Under the pieces are notes generated by a model. The model was not told the origin of the DNA. It searched no databases and was given only the letters and a program-made list of their open reading frames with translations. From Mycobacteroides chelonae (GTDB lineage Bacteria > Actinomycetota > Actinomycetes > Mycobacteriales > Mycobacteriaceae): a stretch of 64,000 nt of DNA. Positions within the stretch are counted from its first letter, which is position 1. Every line of letters begins with the position of its first letter. Location of the stretch: contig NZ_CP050145.1 of the NCBI RefSeq assembly GCF_016767715.1, forward strand, positions 3,782,001-3,846,000. The letters are read 5' to 3'. The translations under genes were made by a program, and so were the position numbers. Below are positions 53,155 through 62,718 of the stretch, piece by piece.

Positions 53155-53718
53155 ATGCCGCCCGACGCCTCTGCCACCAAGAAGCGGCTGCTCGATGCCG
53201 CGTACGCAGAGTTCGCCGAGCACGGACTGGCCGGTGCCCGTGTCGACCGGATCGGCGCCGCGGCCGGTGCCAACAAACGGCTGCTCTACGTCTACTTCAC
53301 CAACAAGGAAACGCTGTTCGACACCGTCGTGGCCCATTCGATTCAACGGATGTCCGATGCCGTCCCATTCACGCCCGACGATCTGCCGGGCTACGCGGGC
53401 ACTTTGTTCGACCACCTGATCAAGCATCCCGAGCACCTGAGGCTTGCCACCTGGGCGCAGCTGGAACGGCCCGTCGCGGGCCCAGCCGAAACTGCGGCTT
53501 ACGCGGCCAAAGTCGCGGCGATCGCCGCGACAGGCTTACCCGCGGACGGCGTGGAGCCGGCCGACATTCTGGCCCTCACGCTCGGGCTGACCACCGCGTG
53601 GCTCGGCGCATCGCCGGCCCTGCGCGGTCTTGCGGCTTCGGAACCCTTCTCACCCGAGCGCCTGACCATCCACCGTGCCGCACTCGTCAGTACTGTCGAA
53701 AAACTCGTCGGCGGTTAG
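53155..53718 (+). CDS. TetR-family transcriptional regulator
   Basis: A 187-residue TetR protein: KKRLLDAAYAEFAEHGLAGARVDRIGAAAGANKRLLYVYFTNKETLFDTVV spans the N-terminal HTH (about 8-58), and the C-terminal domain is of the common TetR_C type with RHSIQRMS..P-like helices. It is separated from the upstream hydrolase by a strong hairpin and has its own leaderless-type promoter. Likely targets are itself and the neighbouring hydrolase. The stop overlaps the convergent lipoprotein stop by 4 bp. Confidence 0.9.
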   Translation: MPPDASATKKRLLDAAYAEFAEHGLAGARVDRIGAAAGANKRLLYVYFTNKETLFDTVVAHSIQRMSDAVPFTPDDLPGYAGTLFDHLIKHPEHLRLATWAQLERPVAGPAETAAYAAKVAAIAATGLPADGVEPADILALTLGLTTAWLGASPALRGLAASEPFSPERLTIHRAALVSTVEKLVGG

Positions 53719-55376
53719 CCTGCGATCTTCGCGCGGAACGGGCCGCCCACACTGTTGAATAGCAGATCCCCATTGGGTAAACCCTCGATCAGCGCGTACG
53801 CACCGTTCCCCAGATTTGACTGACCGAATACGGTGCGGTGCACCGTTTCTCCGGTTTTCCAGTCCAGACCGGTCACTTCCCATCCTTCGGCCTTGGTGTA
53901 TCCGTTGAGGAAGACGATGCCCGAGCTGGTGGATACCGCAGGCACCATGGATGTCGACACCACATCGCCCCTCGTCCACGCCGATGCCCACCGATGCCCC
54001 TTGGGATCCCATTCGAATCGCTCCACGCCCTGCGGCGCCGGCGACACCGGGCCGTTGGCCAGCACGTCTACCAACCGGTCCGGGGCTCCGCCTGCGCCAA
54101 TGTTCTGGACCACGAAAGCCCCGTAACCGTTGACGACCACCGACTGCTCACTCTGGATGAACTCCGGCAACGGCTCCTTCAGGCCAGCGGTGACCTGGAT
54201 CTGATCGGCGATCCGGTTGGACTTGGTGCCCGGCTTCTGCTGCAATCCGTCCGGGATCTTGTTGCGCCAGAAAGCAACTAACTTCATCCTGTCGCTGCCA
54301 TCGGTGATGACGACGAGTTCGTCGGAATCCTTGCCGAACCCCATCAAAGTCGGCGTAGACCCCGTACCGATACCGAACTTCACCGCCGGAGGCTGACGCC
54401 CGAAGTCATAGGGCGATGACCACGCGCCGTCAGACTCGTCAGTCGAGAGCTTCGACCCGGTCCACACAATCTTGCGCATCAGCTTGTCCGAGGCCACGTA
54501 GATCCCATTATTAGCATCCACCGCAACCGAATTCGATACCGTCTCATCGTCGCCAAACCGGATCTGTTGGATAGGCGGCGCGTCGAGCCCGCGGTCGAGA
54601 ACCGTCAGCGACCGGTTGGACTGCACCAACAGATGACCGTCGTAGGTCATCGAGACTCCGACGATGCTCTCCGGAATGCCCAGAGTCGTCATGCCGGTTC
54701 CCAGATAGGGCTTGAATTTGTAGGTCTTCTCGACCTTGATGCCCGCAGCCGGGTTGTCCTTGTCCTCAAGTCCGAACTTGAGGATCTCCGCGTTCTGCGT
54801 CACGTAGTAGAGCTCGTTGTCCTTGTCGACCGCGCCGTATACGCCGTTGGTGAGCCGCTTCCAGGTGGCTCCGCCCCAATGGTCCCGAATCGCGGCCTCG
54901 ATCTGCTCGACACTGCCGAACTTCTGATTGAGGACCACATCGAGATCCTGCACCGAGATCGGCGACACTCCTGGGGTTTCCAGTGACGCCACCTGACGGA
55001 ACCCGCCGTCGGACACATCCACATAACGGACACCCGATGACGAGCTCACCCACATGTATCGCGGCGACGTGGAGGCCATCGTGATGATGTTGACCGGGCC
55101 ACCGGGCACCCGGGGCATCGCGGCCGGATCGACGTGGAAGGTACCCCGCGGGATGGGGTCGGCAAAGCTATCGGTCTGGGCCGAATCGATATGCGTGATG
55201 CCGTACTTCTCCGCCGAGAGGTACGGATTGCGCGCAGGCCCGTCAGCCTTGGCGTCCTCAGATGCCGAGCTCGATTCCGGTGAGTGCGCGGTCTGCTTGC
55301 CGCAACCGGCGACAACAAGCAGTGCTGAACATGCGATGGCCATTGCACCCCGACCCCAGCCGTACTTCCGTTCCAT
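53715..55376 (-). CDS. Large lipoprotein with beta-propeller-like domain
   Basis: A 553-residue exported lipoprotein. Signal peptide GAMAIACSALLVVAGC has a lipobox VAGC near residue 26, then a Ser/Glu/Asp linker. The rest shows repeated strand clusters with Asp-rich turns (SSGVRYVDVSDGGFRQVAS, VSMTYDGHLLVQSNRSLTVLDRG, SVAVDANNGIYVASDKLMRKI, SGIVFLNGYTKAEGWEVTGLDWKTG), compatible with a PQQ/YVTN-type propeller. No catalytic motif is visible. ATG 55376 with AGGGAG 7 nt upstream is preferred to GTG 55382. Function unknown; a surface-exposed binding or scaffold role is possible. Confidence 0.85.
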   Translation of the reverse strand: MERKYGWGRGAMAIACSALLVVAGCGKQTAHSPESSSASEDAKADGPARNPYLSAEKYGITHIDSAQTDSFADPIPRGTFHVDPAAMPRVPGGPVNIITMASTSPRYMWVSSSSGVRYVDVSDGGFRQVASLETPGVSPISVQDLDVVLNQKFGSVEQIEAAIRDHWGGATWKRLTNGVYGAVDKDNELYYVTQNAEILKFGLEDKDNPAAGIKVEKTYKFKPYLGTGMTTLGIPESIVGVSMTYDGHLLVQSNRSLTVLDRGLDAPPIQQIRFGDDETVSNSVAVDANNGIYVASDKLMRKIVWTGSKLSTDESDGAWSSPYDFGRQPPAVKFGIGTGSTPTLMGFGKDSDELVVITDGSDRMKLVAFWRNKIPDGLQQKPGTKSNRIADQIQVTAGLKEPLPEFIQSEQSVVVNGYGAFVVQNIGAGGAPDRLVDVLANGPVSPAPQGVERFEWDPKGHRWASAWTRGDVVSTSMVPAVSTSSGIVFLNGYTKAEGWEVTGLDWKTGETVHRTVFGQSNLGNGAYALIEGLPNGDLLFNSVGGPFRAKIAG

Positions 55377-55499
55377 CAGCACGCTCCCTGCCTGAGTCCA
55401 GTTAACAACCAGAATTATTGTCGGAGAACATATTTAGTTCGCGACAGCGAGGCGATGCTAACACTCACGACCACGCAGTGGGCCTGGAACAACGTCACA

Positions 55500-56021
55500 T
55501 CATTGGTAGACCGAAGCCTCGTCCACCAGCCCAAACAGCTTCTCGACAACATCATGTGCGGTCGCCGCATCCAGCCCCACGATCCGCAGCTCGCCCTGAT
55601 CTGCGCGCACCACCACCATCGCCAACCCCAACACACGCGACAGCGGATCTTGCCGCAGTTCCACCGTTCGCACCAGTGCGAACGGGATGACCCAGAAAAA
55701 CCTGAGCCACAACGTCTTCGATGCGATATACAGCAGATCGTCATCCAGGACACCCCACCGATATGCGCGATAACGCTGCAGCGGGCGAAGCACCACCCAC
55801 GCCAGCGCACCGCAGATGCACAGCAGCCCCAACACGCCCGCGACATGTTCCAGCGGCGTGCTGGCGTGGGCCGGCGGCGCCGTCACCGCCCACACCGCCG
55901 CCACCGCGACAACCAGCGGACTACATGCCAATGCGTACTGGATGGCCCAGAGCACGGGAGCCGACCTGCTGGCAACGACTCCCACCGGCATCACGGAAGT
56001 CGTAGGGGTCGTGTCGATCAC
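55500..56021 (-). CDS. Membrane protein with bacterial PH-like (bPH2/YdbS) domain
   Basis: A 173-residue protein: a short soluble start, two transmembrane helices (about 22-50 and 58-78), then YRAYRWGVLDDDLLYIASKTLWLRFFWVIPFALVRTVELRQDPLSRVLGLAMVVV and a GL-D-A-T-A-HDVVEKL helix. This is the pattern of bPH2 (DUF304, YdbS/YdbT) domains. GTG 56021 follows the preceding gene's stop by 2 nt, with GGGGGAG as ribosome binding site. The frame continues upstream to 56426, but that part is antisense-like shadow of the preceding gene. Function unknown. Confidence 0.78.
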   Translation of the reverse strand: MIDTTPTTSVMPVGVVASRSAPVLWAIQYALACSPLVVAVAAVWAVTAPPAHASTPLEHVAGVLGLLCICGALAWVVLRPLQRYRAYRWGVLDDDLLYIASKTLWLRFFWVIPFALVRTVELRQDPLSRVLGLAMVVVRADQGELRIVGLDAATAHDVVEKLFGLVDEASVYQ

Positions 56022-56023
56022 CG

Positions 56024-56497
56024 CTACTCCCCCACTACCGGAGCGAACCGGCGCATCCATATCTGCCGTACCGCAATGGCCGCAAGCACGAACACCAGCA
56101 CCGCGGTCGGCGACCAGGCGATCGTACTGTCGAGCCCACCGAACGCATAGGTGATCAGACACAACGAAAGGAACGGCACGGCCACCGACACCACGGCCGT
56201 CCACCTCCGAACGACGGCCAATTCGACGATGGCCGCGACCACCACGACACCAAAGGCGATCCATACGACCACGCCCACCAACTGCACGGCAGCTGGACTG
56301 AACGGCACATAGTCGGCGTATCGGCGCGGCATGCCGTCGGTGAGCGGGGTATAGGCAGTCCACCCGTAATCCCAGCCCCGCAGGTTCAACCCCCTGTTCA
56401 CCAAGGCGGCTACCACGAACGTCCACCAGGCAGCATTGCCCGTGACGCGCGCAGCACGGAACACCCGAACGCGTGACATTCCTGGAGTATCCCCCAT
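56024..56497 (-). CDS. Hypothetical membrane protein
   Basis: A 157-residue protein with about four transmembrane helices (about 20-36, 68-92, 96-115, 120-142) and an extracellular loop, NLRGWDYGWTAYTPLTDGMPRRYADYVP, between the first two. No family is recognised. ATG 56497 is preceded by GGGGAG 6 nt upstream; longer upstream codons to 56608 lack such support. It is cotranscribed with the PH-domain gene (2 nt gap), so the two probably form a membrane complex. It is divergent from acrA1. Confidence 0.75.
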   Translation of the reverse strand: MGDTPGMSRVRVFRAARVTGNAAWWTFVVAALVNRGLNLRGWDYGWTAYTPLTDGMPRRYADYVPFSPAAVQLVGVVVWIAFGVVVVAAIVELAVVRRWTAVVSVAVPFLSLCLITYAFGGLDSTIAWSPTAVLVFVLAAIAVRQIWMRRFAPVVGE

Positions 56498-56608
56498 GGC
56501 TAACTCCCCAATGACGAACTTGTCACACATCGTTGACGAAATACCCCAAAACGGCAACGATGACTCCAAACGGGCCGATAAGCGGCCTAACAGTCTCAGG
56601 GGTAGCAC

Positions 56609-58621
56609 GTGAAATACATCGTCACCGGCGGCACCGGATTCATCGGACGGCGGATTGTGACCCGAATCCTGGAGACCCAGCGCAATGCGGAAGTCGCCGT
56701 TCTGGTGCGGCGCGAGTCCCTGTCACGGTTCGAAAAGCTCGCCGAACAATGGGATGACCGCGTACAGCCGCTGGTGGGTGACCTCACCCAGGCCGATCTC
56801 GGCCTGCCCACCGAGGGAGATCCGGTCACCGCCGATCACATCGTGCACTGTGCCGCGATCTATGACATCACCGTGGACGACAAGGCACAGCGCGCCGCGA
56901 ACGTCGAGGGCACGCGGTCGGTCATCGGACTGGCCAAACGCACCGGCGCCACCCTGCACCACATCTCCTCCATCGCGGTCGCGGGAAGTTACCAGGGCGA
57001 GTTCACCGAAGAAGACTTCGACGTCAACCAGGACCTGCCGACGCCGTATCACCAGACCAAGTTCGAGGCCGAACTGCTCGTGCGCTCGGAACCCGGTCTG
57101 CGCTACCGGATCTACCGGCCCGCCGTCGTTGTCGGCGATTCCAAGACCGGCGAGATGGACAAGATCGACGGTCCGTACTACTTCTTCGGAATTCTGGCCA
57201 AGCTCGCGCGCCTGCCCCGGTTCACCCCGATGATGCTGCCCAAGGCGGGACGCTCCAACATCGTTCCGGTCGACTACGTCGTCGATGCGACCGTCGAGCT
57301 GATGCACCAGGAGGGCCGCGACGGGCAGGCCTTCCACCTGACCAACCCCGAGGTGACCTACCTGCGGGACATCTACTCCGGCATTGCCCCTGCCGCGGGC
57401 CTGCCGCCCGTGCGCGGGTCGCTTCCCCACGCCATCGCCACCCCGTTCCTGAATGCGCGCGGCACGCTCAAGGTCTGGCGCAACATGGTGGTCACCCAAC
57501 TCGGCATCCCGCCCGAGGTCATCGACATCACCGAGATCATGCCCACCTTCGTCTCCGAATCCACACAGGAAGCCCTACGCCCCAGTGGAATTACGGTTCC
57601 CCCATTCGGCAGCTACGCCGGCAAGCTCTACCAGTACTGGCGCAAGAACCTCGACCCCGAGCGATACCGCCGCGACGATCCCGCCGGGCCATTGGTGGGC
57701 CGGCACGTCATCATCACCGGGGCATCCAGCGGTATCGGACGGGCCGCGGCCATCGCCGTCGCCCAGCGCGGCGGCATCGTTTTCGCGGTGGCGCGTGATG
57801 CCGAGGCGCTCGACAGCCTGGTCGCGGAGATCCGTGAGGACGGCGGGCAGGCGTATTCATTCCGCTGCGATCTGACCGACTACTCGGCCGTGGACGACAC
57901 GGTCAAGAGCATCCTCGGCCAGTTCGGGCATGTGGACTACTTGGTGAACAACGCCGGTCGCTCCATTCGCCGCTCGGCGATAAACACGGTCGATCGGTTC
58001 CATGACTACGAGCGGGTCATGGCGATCAACTATTTTGGCGCTGTGCGGCTGGTGCTGGCGCTTCTTCCCCATTGGCGGGAAAGGAAATTCGGCCACGTCG
58101 TCAACGTCTCGACGGCCGGTGTGCAGACCCGTAATCCCAAGTACGCGTCGTACATCCCCACCAAGGCGGCACTGGATGCCTTCTCCGATGTGGTCGCGAC
58201 CGAGACGGTGTCGGATCACATCACTTTCACCAATATCCATATGCCATTGGTGAAGACGCCGATGATTCAGCCTTCTCACAAACTGAATGTGGTGCCGGGA
58301 CTCACCCCAGAACACGCCGCTGCCATGGTGATTCGCGGTCTCGTCGAAAAGCCGACCCGCATCGATCATCCGATGGGCACCTACGCCGACATCGGCAGGT
58401 ACATGACACCGAAGTTGACCCGCCGGATCATGCACCAGATGTATCTGGCATATCCCGATTCTCGGGCCGCTCGCGGCCTTGAGCCGGTCGACGAACGTCA
58501 GGATGTTTCGACCTCGCGCCGCCGCCCCAGGGCCGCCAAACGTGTTGCGGCCGTGCCAAAGCTGCGTGTTCCGGGCCCCGTGATGAGGGCGGTACGCCTC
58601 ATTCCCGGAGTGCATTGGTGA
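56609..58621 (+). CDS. acrA1: Two-domain SDR fatty acyl-CoA reductase (AcrA1)
   Basis: A 670-residue protein, Rv3391 homologue. N-terminal extended SDR: MKYIVTGGTGFIGRRIVTRI with GxxGxxG and YHQTKFEAE (YxxxK) near residue 150. C-terminal classical SDR from about 365: VIITGASSGIGRAAAIAVAQRGG, NNAGRSIRRS near 450 and YASYIPTKAALDAF (YxxxK) near 512. The arrangement is that of NADPH-dependent acyl-CoA or ketoacyl reductases in wax ester and mycolic acid-related lipid metabolism. GTG 56609 has AGGGG 6 nt upstream. Its 3' end overlaps the convergent amine oxidase gene by 23 bp. The cyclopropane synthase cmaA1, adjacent in M. tuberculosis, is absent. Confidence 0.93.
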   Translation: MKYIVTGGTGFIGRRIVTRILETQRNAEVAVLVRRESLSRFEKLAEQWDDRVQPLVGDLTQADLGLPTEGDPVTADHIVHCAAIYDITVDDKAQRAANVEGTRSVIGLAKRTGATLHHISSIAVAGSYQGEFTEEDFDVNQDLPTPYHQTKFEAELLVRSEPGLRYRIYRPAVVVGDSKTGEMDKIDGPYYFFGILAKLARLPRFTPMMLPKAGRSNIVPVDYVVDATVELMHQEGRDGQAFHLTNPEVTYLRDIYSGIAPAAGLPPVRGSLPHAIATPFLNARGTLKVWRNMVVTQLGIPPEVIDITEIMPTFVSESTQEALRPSGITVPPFGSYAGKLYQYWRKNLDPERYRRDDPAGPLVGRHVIITGASSGIGRAAAIAVAQRGGIVFAVARDAEALDSLVAEIREDGGQAYSFRCDLTDYSAVDDTVKSILGQFGHVDYLVNNAGRSIRRSAINTVDRFHDYERVMAINYFGAVRLVLALLPHWRERKFGHVVNVSTAGVQTRNPKYASYIPTKAALDAFSDVVATETVSDHITFTNIHMPLVKTPMIQPSHKLNVVPGLTPEHAAAMVIRGLVEKPTRIDHPMGTYADIGRYMTPKLTRRIMHQMYLAYPDSRAARGLEPVDERQDVSTSRRRPRAAKRVAAVPKLRVPGPVMRAVRLIPGVHW

Positions 58622-59903
58622 CCTCCCGGGCCGCCCGGGTGCCCGCCTCGATGGCACCATCCAGGTAGCCCGGGTGGTCGTGCGCCGTTTCGGTACCCGC
58701 CCAATGAATATCGCCCAGGGGCGCCGACGGGAGCGGCAACTGTTCGGTGAATCCGATATCGGGCAAAGCCATGTATCCGCCTCCGGCATGTTCGTCGAGG
58801 TGCCAGGACTTCTCGTGCCAGCCTGCCGGTTCGAGAACCTCCGGACCGACATGCTCGGAGAGTGAGCCGAGCACCGCGCGGCGACGGCCGGCGGTGTCGA
58901 GCCCATCAAGTTCACGCGCCTCGGGACCGGCGACAAGCACGCACAGGTGGCCTGGACCGCCCGGAGCGGTGGTATCGAAGACTGCCCGGCCCGGGCCGTC
59001 GAGAACCATGAACTCGCCGCCGGATCGCTCTCGCCAGAAAGGGTTCTCGTACACGGCGATCGCCTTGTATACCGACCCCATGTACATGTTCTGCTGCATC
59101 TGTACACGCTCGGCCGGAAGCTGCGGGCTGAAGGTGATGCGGGCCGCCGTGGGCGGCGGCGCGGTGACAATGACCTTCGTGGCGTGCACCTGACCCGAGG
59201 CTGTGTCGAGGGTGACTCCGTGTTCATTCCGGCTGACCGAAGTAACGCGGTGTCCCAGCTTCACTCGGGGCCCCAGTTCGGCGGCCAGACTTTCCACGAG
59301 CGCACCCGCCCCTTCGACGAGTAGGGAGTCCTGCGCGCCGCCCTTGGTCGACAGCATGGTCCGCAGACCACCTTGATGCCGGATCATCGAGATCATCGCG
59401 GGGATGGGCATCCGGTCCAGGTCCGCCGTCCAGGAGATCAAAGCGATGACCTCAAGTAACCGCCGGGTGGTGTGGCCGGGCACCTTGCGCAGCCATTCGG
59501 CCGCGCTGGTCGCGTGCCAGCGCTTCGGCGTCCTCAGACGCGAGAACACCTCCAGGCCGGTGAGAATGAGCACGCTCGGCAGTAGGGACGGGATCTTCAC
59601 GCGGCGGGGTCCGTCGATCACCGCGGGCAGCGGACCCGTGTGCATGGGGAACTGAGTAAGGCCGAGTTCGGCGGCAAGCCCCATGACGCGGTGGTGATCA
59701 TGGCCAATCCACTGGCCGCCTAAGTCCAGCCGTGAGCCCAGCACCGTGGTCTCTCCCATGACCCGCCCACCGATACGGTCCGCCGCCTCCAGCACAATCA
59801 CGTCGACGCCCTGCCTGTGCAGTGCGCGGGCAGCCGTCAGACCCGACAGCCCGGCACCCACAACCGCCACAGTGGTCGTCTGCGGTAACTCGTCCTGATG
59901 CAT
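58599..59903 (-). CDS. FAD-dependent amine oxidase (flavin monoamine oxidase family)
   Basis: A 434-residue flavoprotein with TVAVVGAGLSGLTAARALHRQGVDVIVLEAADRIGGRV (FAD fold and GG motif), LDLGGQWIGHDHHRVMGLA near residue 60, and the C-terminal IHWAGTETAHDHPGYLDGAIEAGTRAAREV that binds the flavin. It resembles AofH-type monoamine oxidases (Rv3170 class), but substrate could also be a polyamine or lipid amine. GTG 59921 or ATG 59903 can start it; the latter has GGAG 6 nt upstream. It occupies the place of cmaA1 beside acrA1. Confidence 0.88.
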   Translation of the reverse strand: MHQDELPQTTTVAVVGAGLSGLTAARALHRQGVDVIVLEAADRIGGRVMGETTVLGSRLDLGGQWIGHDHHRVMGLAAELGLTQFPMHTGPLPAVIDGPRRVKIPSLLPSVLILTGLEVFSRLRTPKRWHATSAAEWLRKVPGHTTRRLLEVIALISWTADLDRMPIPAMISMIRHQGGLRTMLSTKGGAQDSLLVEGAGALVESLAAELGPRVKLGHRVTSVSRNEHGVTLDTASGQVHATKVIVTAPPPTAARITFSPQLPAERVQMQQNMYMGSVYKAIAVYENPFWRERSGGEFMVLDGPGRAVFDTTAPGGPGHLCVLVAGPEARELDGLDTAGRRRAVLGSLSEHVGPEVLEPAGWHEKSWHLDEHAGGGYMALPDIGFTEQLPLPSAPLGDIHWAGTETAHDHPGYLDGAIEAGTRAAREVTNALRE

Positions 59904-60045
59904 CCCACACTCCGTCCTCACCGACCGCCCGGCGATAGACCGGATGCCCTGAAAGCAATACTAGCCATAGATTCAGTCAGTCGTATGACTTTGATGTGCC
60001 GGTGCTCTACCGCTTGTCGTATCCGTACACGGAGCTAACTGACGG

Positions 60046-60051
60046 TAGGTT
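60046..60051 (+). promoter_or_regulatory. Leaderless -10 element (TAGGTT) of the nucleoside hydrolase gene
   Basis: TAGGTT is followed by 7 nt and ATG 60059. Confidence 0.5.
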
Positions 60052-60058
60052 GACGTCC

Positions 60059-61090
60059 ATGGTTCCCGTTTTTGCCGACGTTGATACCGGAGTCGATGAC
60101 GCACTGGGATTGATCTTTCTCCTCGCTAGCGAGGATGTGGAGATTGTCGGCATCGCCTCTACTGCGGGCAATGTCTCGGTGGACCATGTTTGCGCGAACA
60201 ACCTGGGCCTGCTGGAGCTATGCAAGGCCCCGCAAATCCCGGTGTCCAAGGGCGTCGCCGAGCCGTTGAGCGCGGCACTGCGCACCGCCGAAGACACCCA
60301 CGGACCCACCGGCCTCGGATATGCCGCACTGCCGGATTCCACCCGCACGCTCACCGATTACGACGCGGCCGAGGCCTGGGTGCGGGCGGCACGCGCACAC
60401 CCCGGTGAGCTGGTGGGCCTGGCGACCGGCCCGCTCACCAACCTGGCGCTGGCCCTGCGCACCGAACCCGAGTTGCCCAAACTCCTCAAACGGCTCGTGA
60501 TCATGGGCGGCTCCTTCGACTACCCGGGCAACACCACACCGGTGGCGGAATGGAATGTCGTAGTCGACCCGGGTGCGACGGCAGAGGTGTACGCCGCCTG
60601 GGGAGCATCTGGCGTACAAGAACTTCCGATCGTGTGCGGCCTGAATCTCACCGAGACCATCGCCATGACACCGGAACATCTGATCAGACTGGCCGAGGCC
60701 GCGGGCGCCATCACCACCCCCCTGTCGGTGCTCGATCTTCCATCCAGCCGTTCGTCGGCGAACAACTCGCTGCTGCAGTTCATCGAAGATGCCGTGCGTT
60801 TCTATTTCGAGTTCCACATGAAGCAAGACGAAGGCTTCTTGGCGCACATGCACGATCCGTTCGCCGCCGCAGTCGCGCTGGAGCCATCACTGGTCCAAAC
60901 CCGCTCCGCTACTGTCGATGTCGAGCTGACCGGTGATCTGACCCGCGCCATGACCATCGCGGACTGGAAGGGGCAGTGGGGCCAGAAACCCAACGCGCAG
61001 ATCGCGGTGGAAACCAACCCCGAGGTGTTCTTCGAGCGATTCATCGAACGAGTCAGCGTCTTCGCGCGAAGGTTTGACGGCGCGCGCTAA
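60059..61090 (+). CDS. iunH: Inosine/uridine-preferring nucleoside hydrolase
   Basis: Hydrolyses ribonucleosides to base and ribose; Rv3393 homologue, 343 residues. The N-terminal calcium-binding DADxGxDDA-type motif appears as FADVDTGVDDALGLIFLLA, with GIASTAGNVSVDHVCANN after it; VIMGGSFDYPGNTTPVAEWNVVVDPGA near residue 155 holds Asn/Glu substrate ligands, and MHDPFAAAVAL near 268 the C-terminal Asp. An upstream in-frame start (59996) is disfavoured because TAGGTT lies 7 nt before ATG 60059. It completes the salvage set with deoD, add, deoA, cdd and upp. Confidence 0.94.
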   Translation: MVPVFADVDTGVDDALGLIFLLASEDVEIVGIASTAGNVSVDHVCANNLGLLELCKAPQIPVSKGVAEPLSAALRTAEDTHGPTGLGYAALPDSTRTLTDYDAAEAWVRAARAHPGELVGLATGPLTNLALALRTEPELPKLLKRLVIMGGSFDYPGNTTPVAEWNVVVDPGATAEVYAAWGASGVQELPIVCGLNLTETIAMTPEHLIRLAEAAGAITTPLSVLDLPSSRSSANNSLLQFIEDAVRFYFEFHMKQDEGFLAHMHDPFAAAVALEPSLVQTRSATVDVELTGDLTRAMTIADWKGQWGQKPNAQIAVETNPEVFFERFIERVSVFARRFDGAR

Positions 61091-61104
61091 TTCCGGCGAG
61101 GCCG

Positions 61105-62718
61105 TCATTCATAAACGCCCTCCACATACCACCGCTGCCGCCGAAAATGCAGGAGCAGCGCCTGACCACCGCCCTTGCCTTCCAGCAGCACTTGGGCCCG
61201 GGCGGCCACCGATGCCCGGGTAGGAGTCGGTTCCCGTTCCTCCCACCATCGCTCATCGATCGGCCATGGCCCTGCCCACCAACTCAACTCCCAACGGCCA
61301 TCGCCCCGCCGGACCCTGGCCGGTTCCCCCGAGAACATTCCCCGCCCGGTCACCGTCACCGGCGCTCCATCGACATCCAACAGCTCCACCGGTTCGCCAT
61401 CCTCACCGAGCAGCACCGCAGGAGCCGGATCGGGCAGCCTCCCGGGCCACGGCGCATCAGGATCGGCCCGCGGTCGCAACTCATCCCCTAAGGGCACCAA
61501 AGTAATTCGTTCGGCTGGGCCCCGCCCACCGCTGACCACTCCCACCTGTACCGACTCCTCTCCCAACAGATCCTGAACTCGTGTCAATGCGCGGCGGGCC
61601 CGCTGGCGTTCCTCGGCGCCCACCGCTCCCCACAACGTCAACTGCAGCGCTTCGGCGGCCACCACTTCGACCGGCTCCAACCGCAACATCGCCACCGGCC
61701 CATCCAGAGACCGGCGCCGGGCAAGCCAGCCGTCAAGCTGCCAGCGGACCCGGTCGGCCGTCGCCTCCTCGGTGAGCGGCTCGGCACACCGCCACACCCG
61801 CGACAGCTCCTGGCCGTCCACCGTCACCGCGTGAATGGCCAACCGGGAGCAGGCCACTCCTGCCGAGGACAGCACCTCGTGCAGGCTCATCGCCAGCGTG
61901 CGTCCCGCGAAAGCCGCCGCATCCACCCGGTCGATCGGCGGATCGCACGGCAGCGCGACTCCCAGCTCCGCCGGGACCGCATGCCCCGAGGGAGGACGCT
62001 GCGATTCGGCTCGCGCATGGCGGTGCGCCTGTACCGCGTCATCGTCGAACCGTGAGGCGACATCGGACCGCGCTAGTTCCGCGAAGGCACCCATGGTGCG
62101 TATTCCCATGCGCCACAGCAGATCAACCAAGTCTTCACGCTGCGGATGGCACAGGCTGGGTTCGGCGGCCATCTCTTTGATCGACAAGGACGCCAGGAAC
62201 TCCGCATCCCCACCGGGCGGTACCAGTGCCGCATGCCGCGCGGCGTACACCGCCGTGGACATCTGATCGGCGATGCCCACCTGACATTCGGCCCCGGCCA
62301 CCGACACCGCATCGGCCAGCCGCTCGGCCGCGGTCTGCTCGCTGCCGAAATACCGGGCCGCACCGGCCACCGGAAGCGCCATCAGCCCCGGGCGCAAAAT
62401 CTCGGCCCCCGGCACCAGGTCATCCACCGCGGCGATCATCGGCTCGAAAAACCGCGCATCGCGATCGACATCGGCCACCGCGATATGCAGCTGTGGACAA
62501 CGGGCCTGGGACTCGCGGCGGCGCATACCCCGGCGGACTCCCAGCGCCCGCGCGGCGGCAGTGCACGCGGTGACCCTGTTGGCCAGGGTCACCGCCACGG
62601 GCCGGGTGGCAGGAAGGTCGGCCATCGCCGCAGCGGCCACCGCCGGCCAATCCGGGCACCAAATCGCCAGCACCCGTGGAGCTTTACGCTGTCGTTTAGG
62701 CGGACCTGATCGAGCCAC
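61105..62718 (-). CDS. imuB: Mutasome protein ImuB (inactive Y-family polymerase)
   Basis: A 537-residue Y-family-like protein, Rv3394c homologue, that links DnaE2 to the beta clamp in SOS mutagenesis. The N-terminus [34 protein letters not shown] has Y-family palm strands without the catalytic Asp/Glu set. [28 protein letters not shown] is the helix-hairpin-helix thumb. QLTLW at residues 359-363 fits the clamp-binding motif QLxLW. GTG 62718 gives the family length; the frame to 62856 overlaps imuA'. It overlaps imuA' by about 23 bp and is transcribed with it from the SOS box at 63456. Confidence 0.93.
   Translation of the reverse strand: MARSGPPKRQRKAPRVLAIWCPDWPAVAAAAMADLPATRPVAVTLANRVTACTAAARALGVRRGMRRRESQARCPQLHIAVADVDRDARFFEPMIAAVDDLVPGAEILRPGLMALPVAGAARYFGSEQTAAERLADAVSVAGAECQVGIADQMSTAVYAARHAALVPPGGDAEFLASLSIKEMAAEPSLCHPQREDLVDLLWRMGIRTMGAFAELARSDVASRFDDDAVQAHRHARAESQRPPSGHAVPAELGVALPCDPPIDRVDAAAFAGRTLAMSLHEVLSSAGVACSRLAIHAVTVDGQELSRVWRCAEPLTEEATADRVRWQLDGWLARRRSLDGPVAMLRLEPVEVVAAEALQLTLWGAVGAEERQRARRALTRVQDLLGEESVQVGVVSGGRGPAERITLVPLGDELRPRADPDAPWPGRLPDPAPAVLLGEDGEPVELLDVDGAPVTVTGRGMFSGEPARVRRGDGRWELSWWAGPWPIDERWWEEREPTPTRASVAARAQVLLEGKGGGQALLLHFRRQRWYVEGVYE

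Noticed and set aside
56521..56543. TGTCACA between acrA1 and the membrane pair, a possible second SigJ promoter
   Set aside because: No CGTC occurs 16 nt downstream (CCCC instead), and the site is not placed suitably before either gene start.
57857..59227. A 456-codon minus-strand frame overlapping acrA1 and the amine oxidase gene
   Set aside because: It spans two genes with well-defined motifs in other frames and has an Arg/Pro/His-rich composition typical of non-coding frames.
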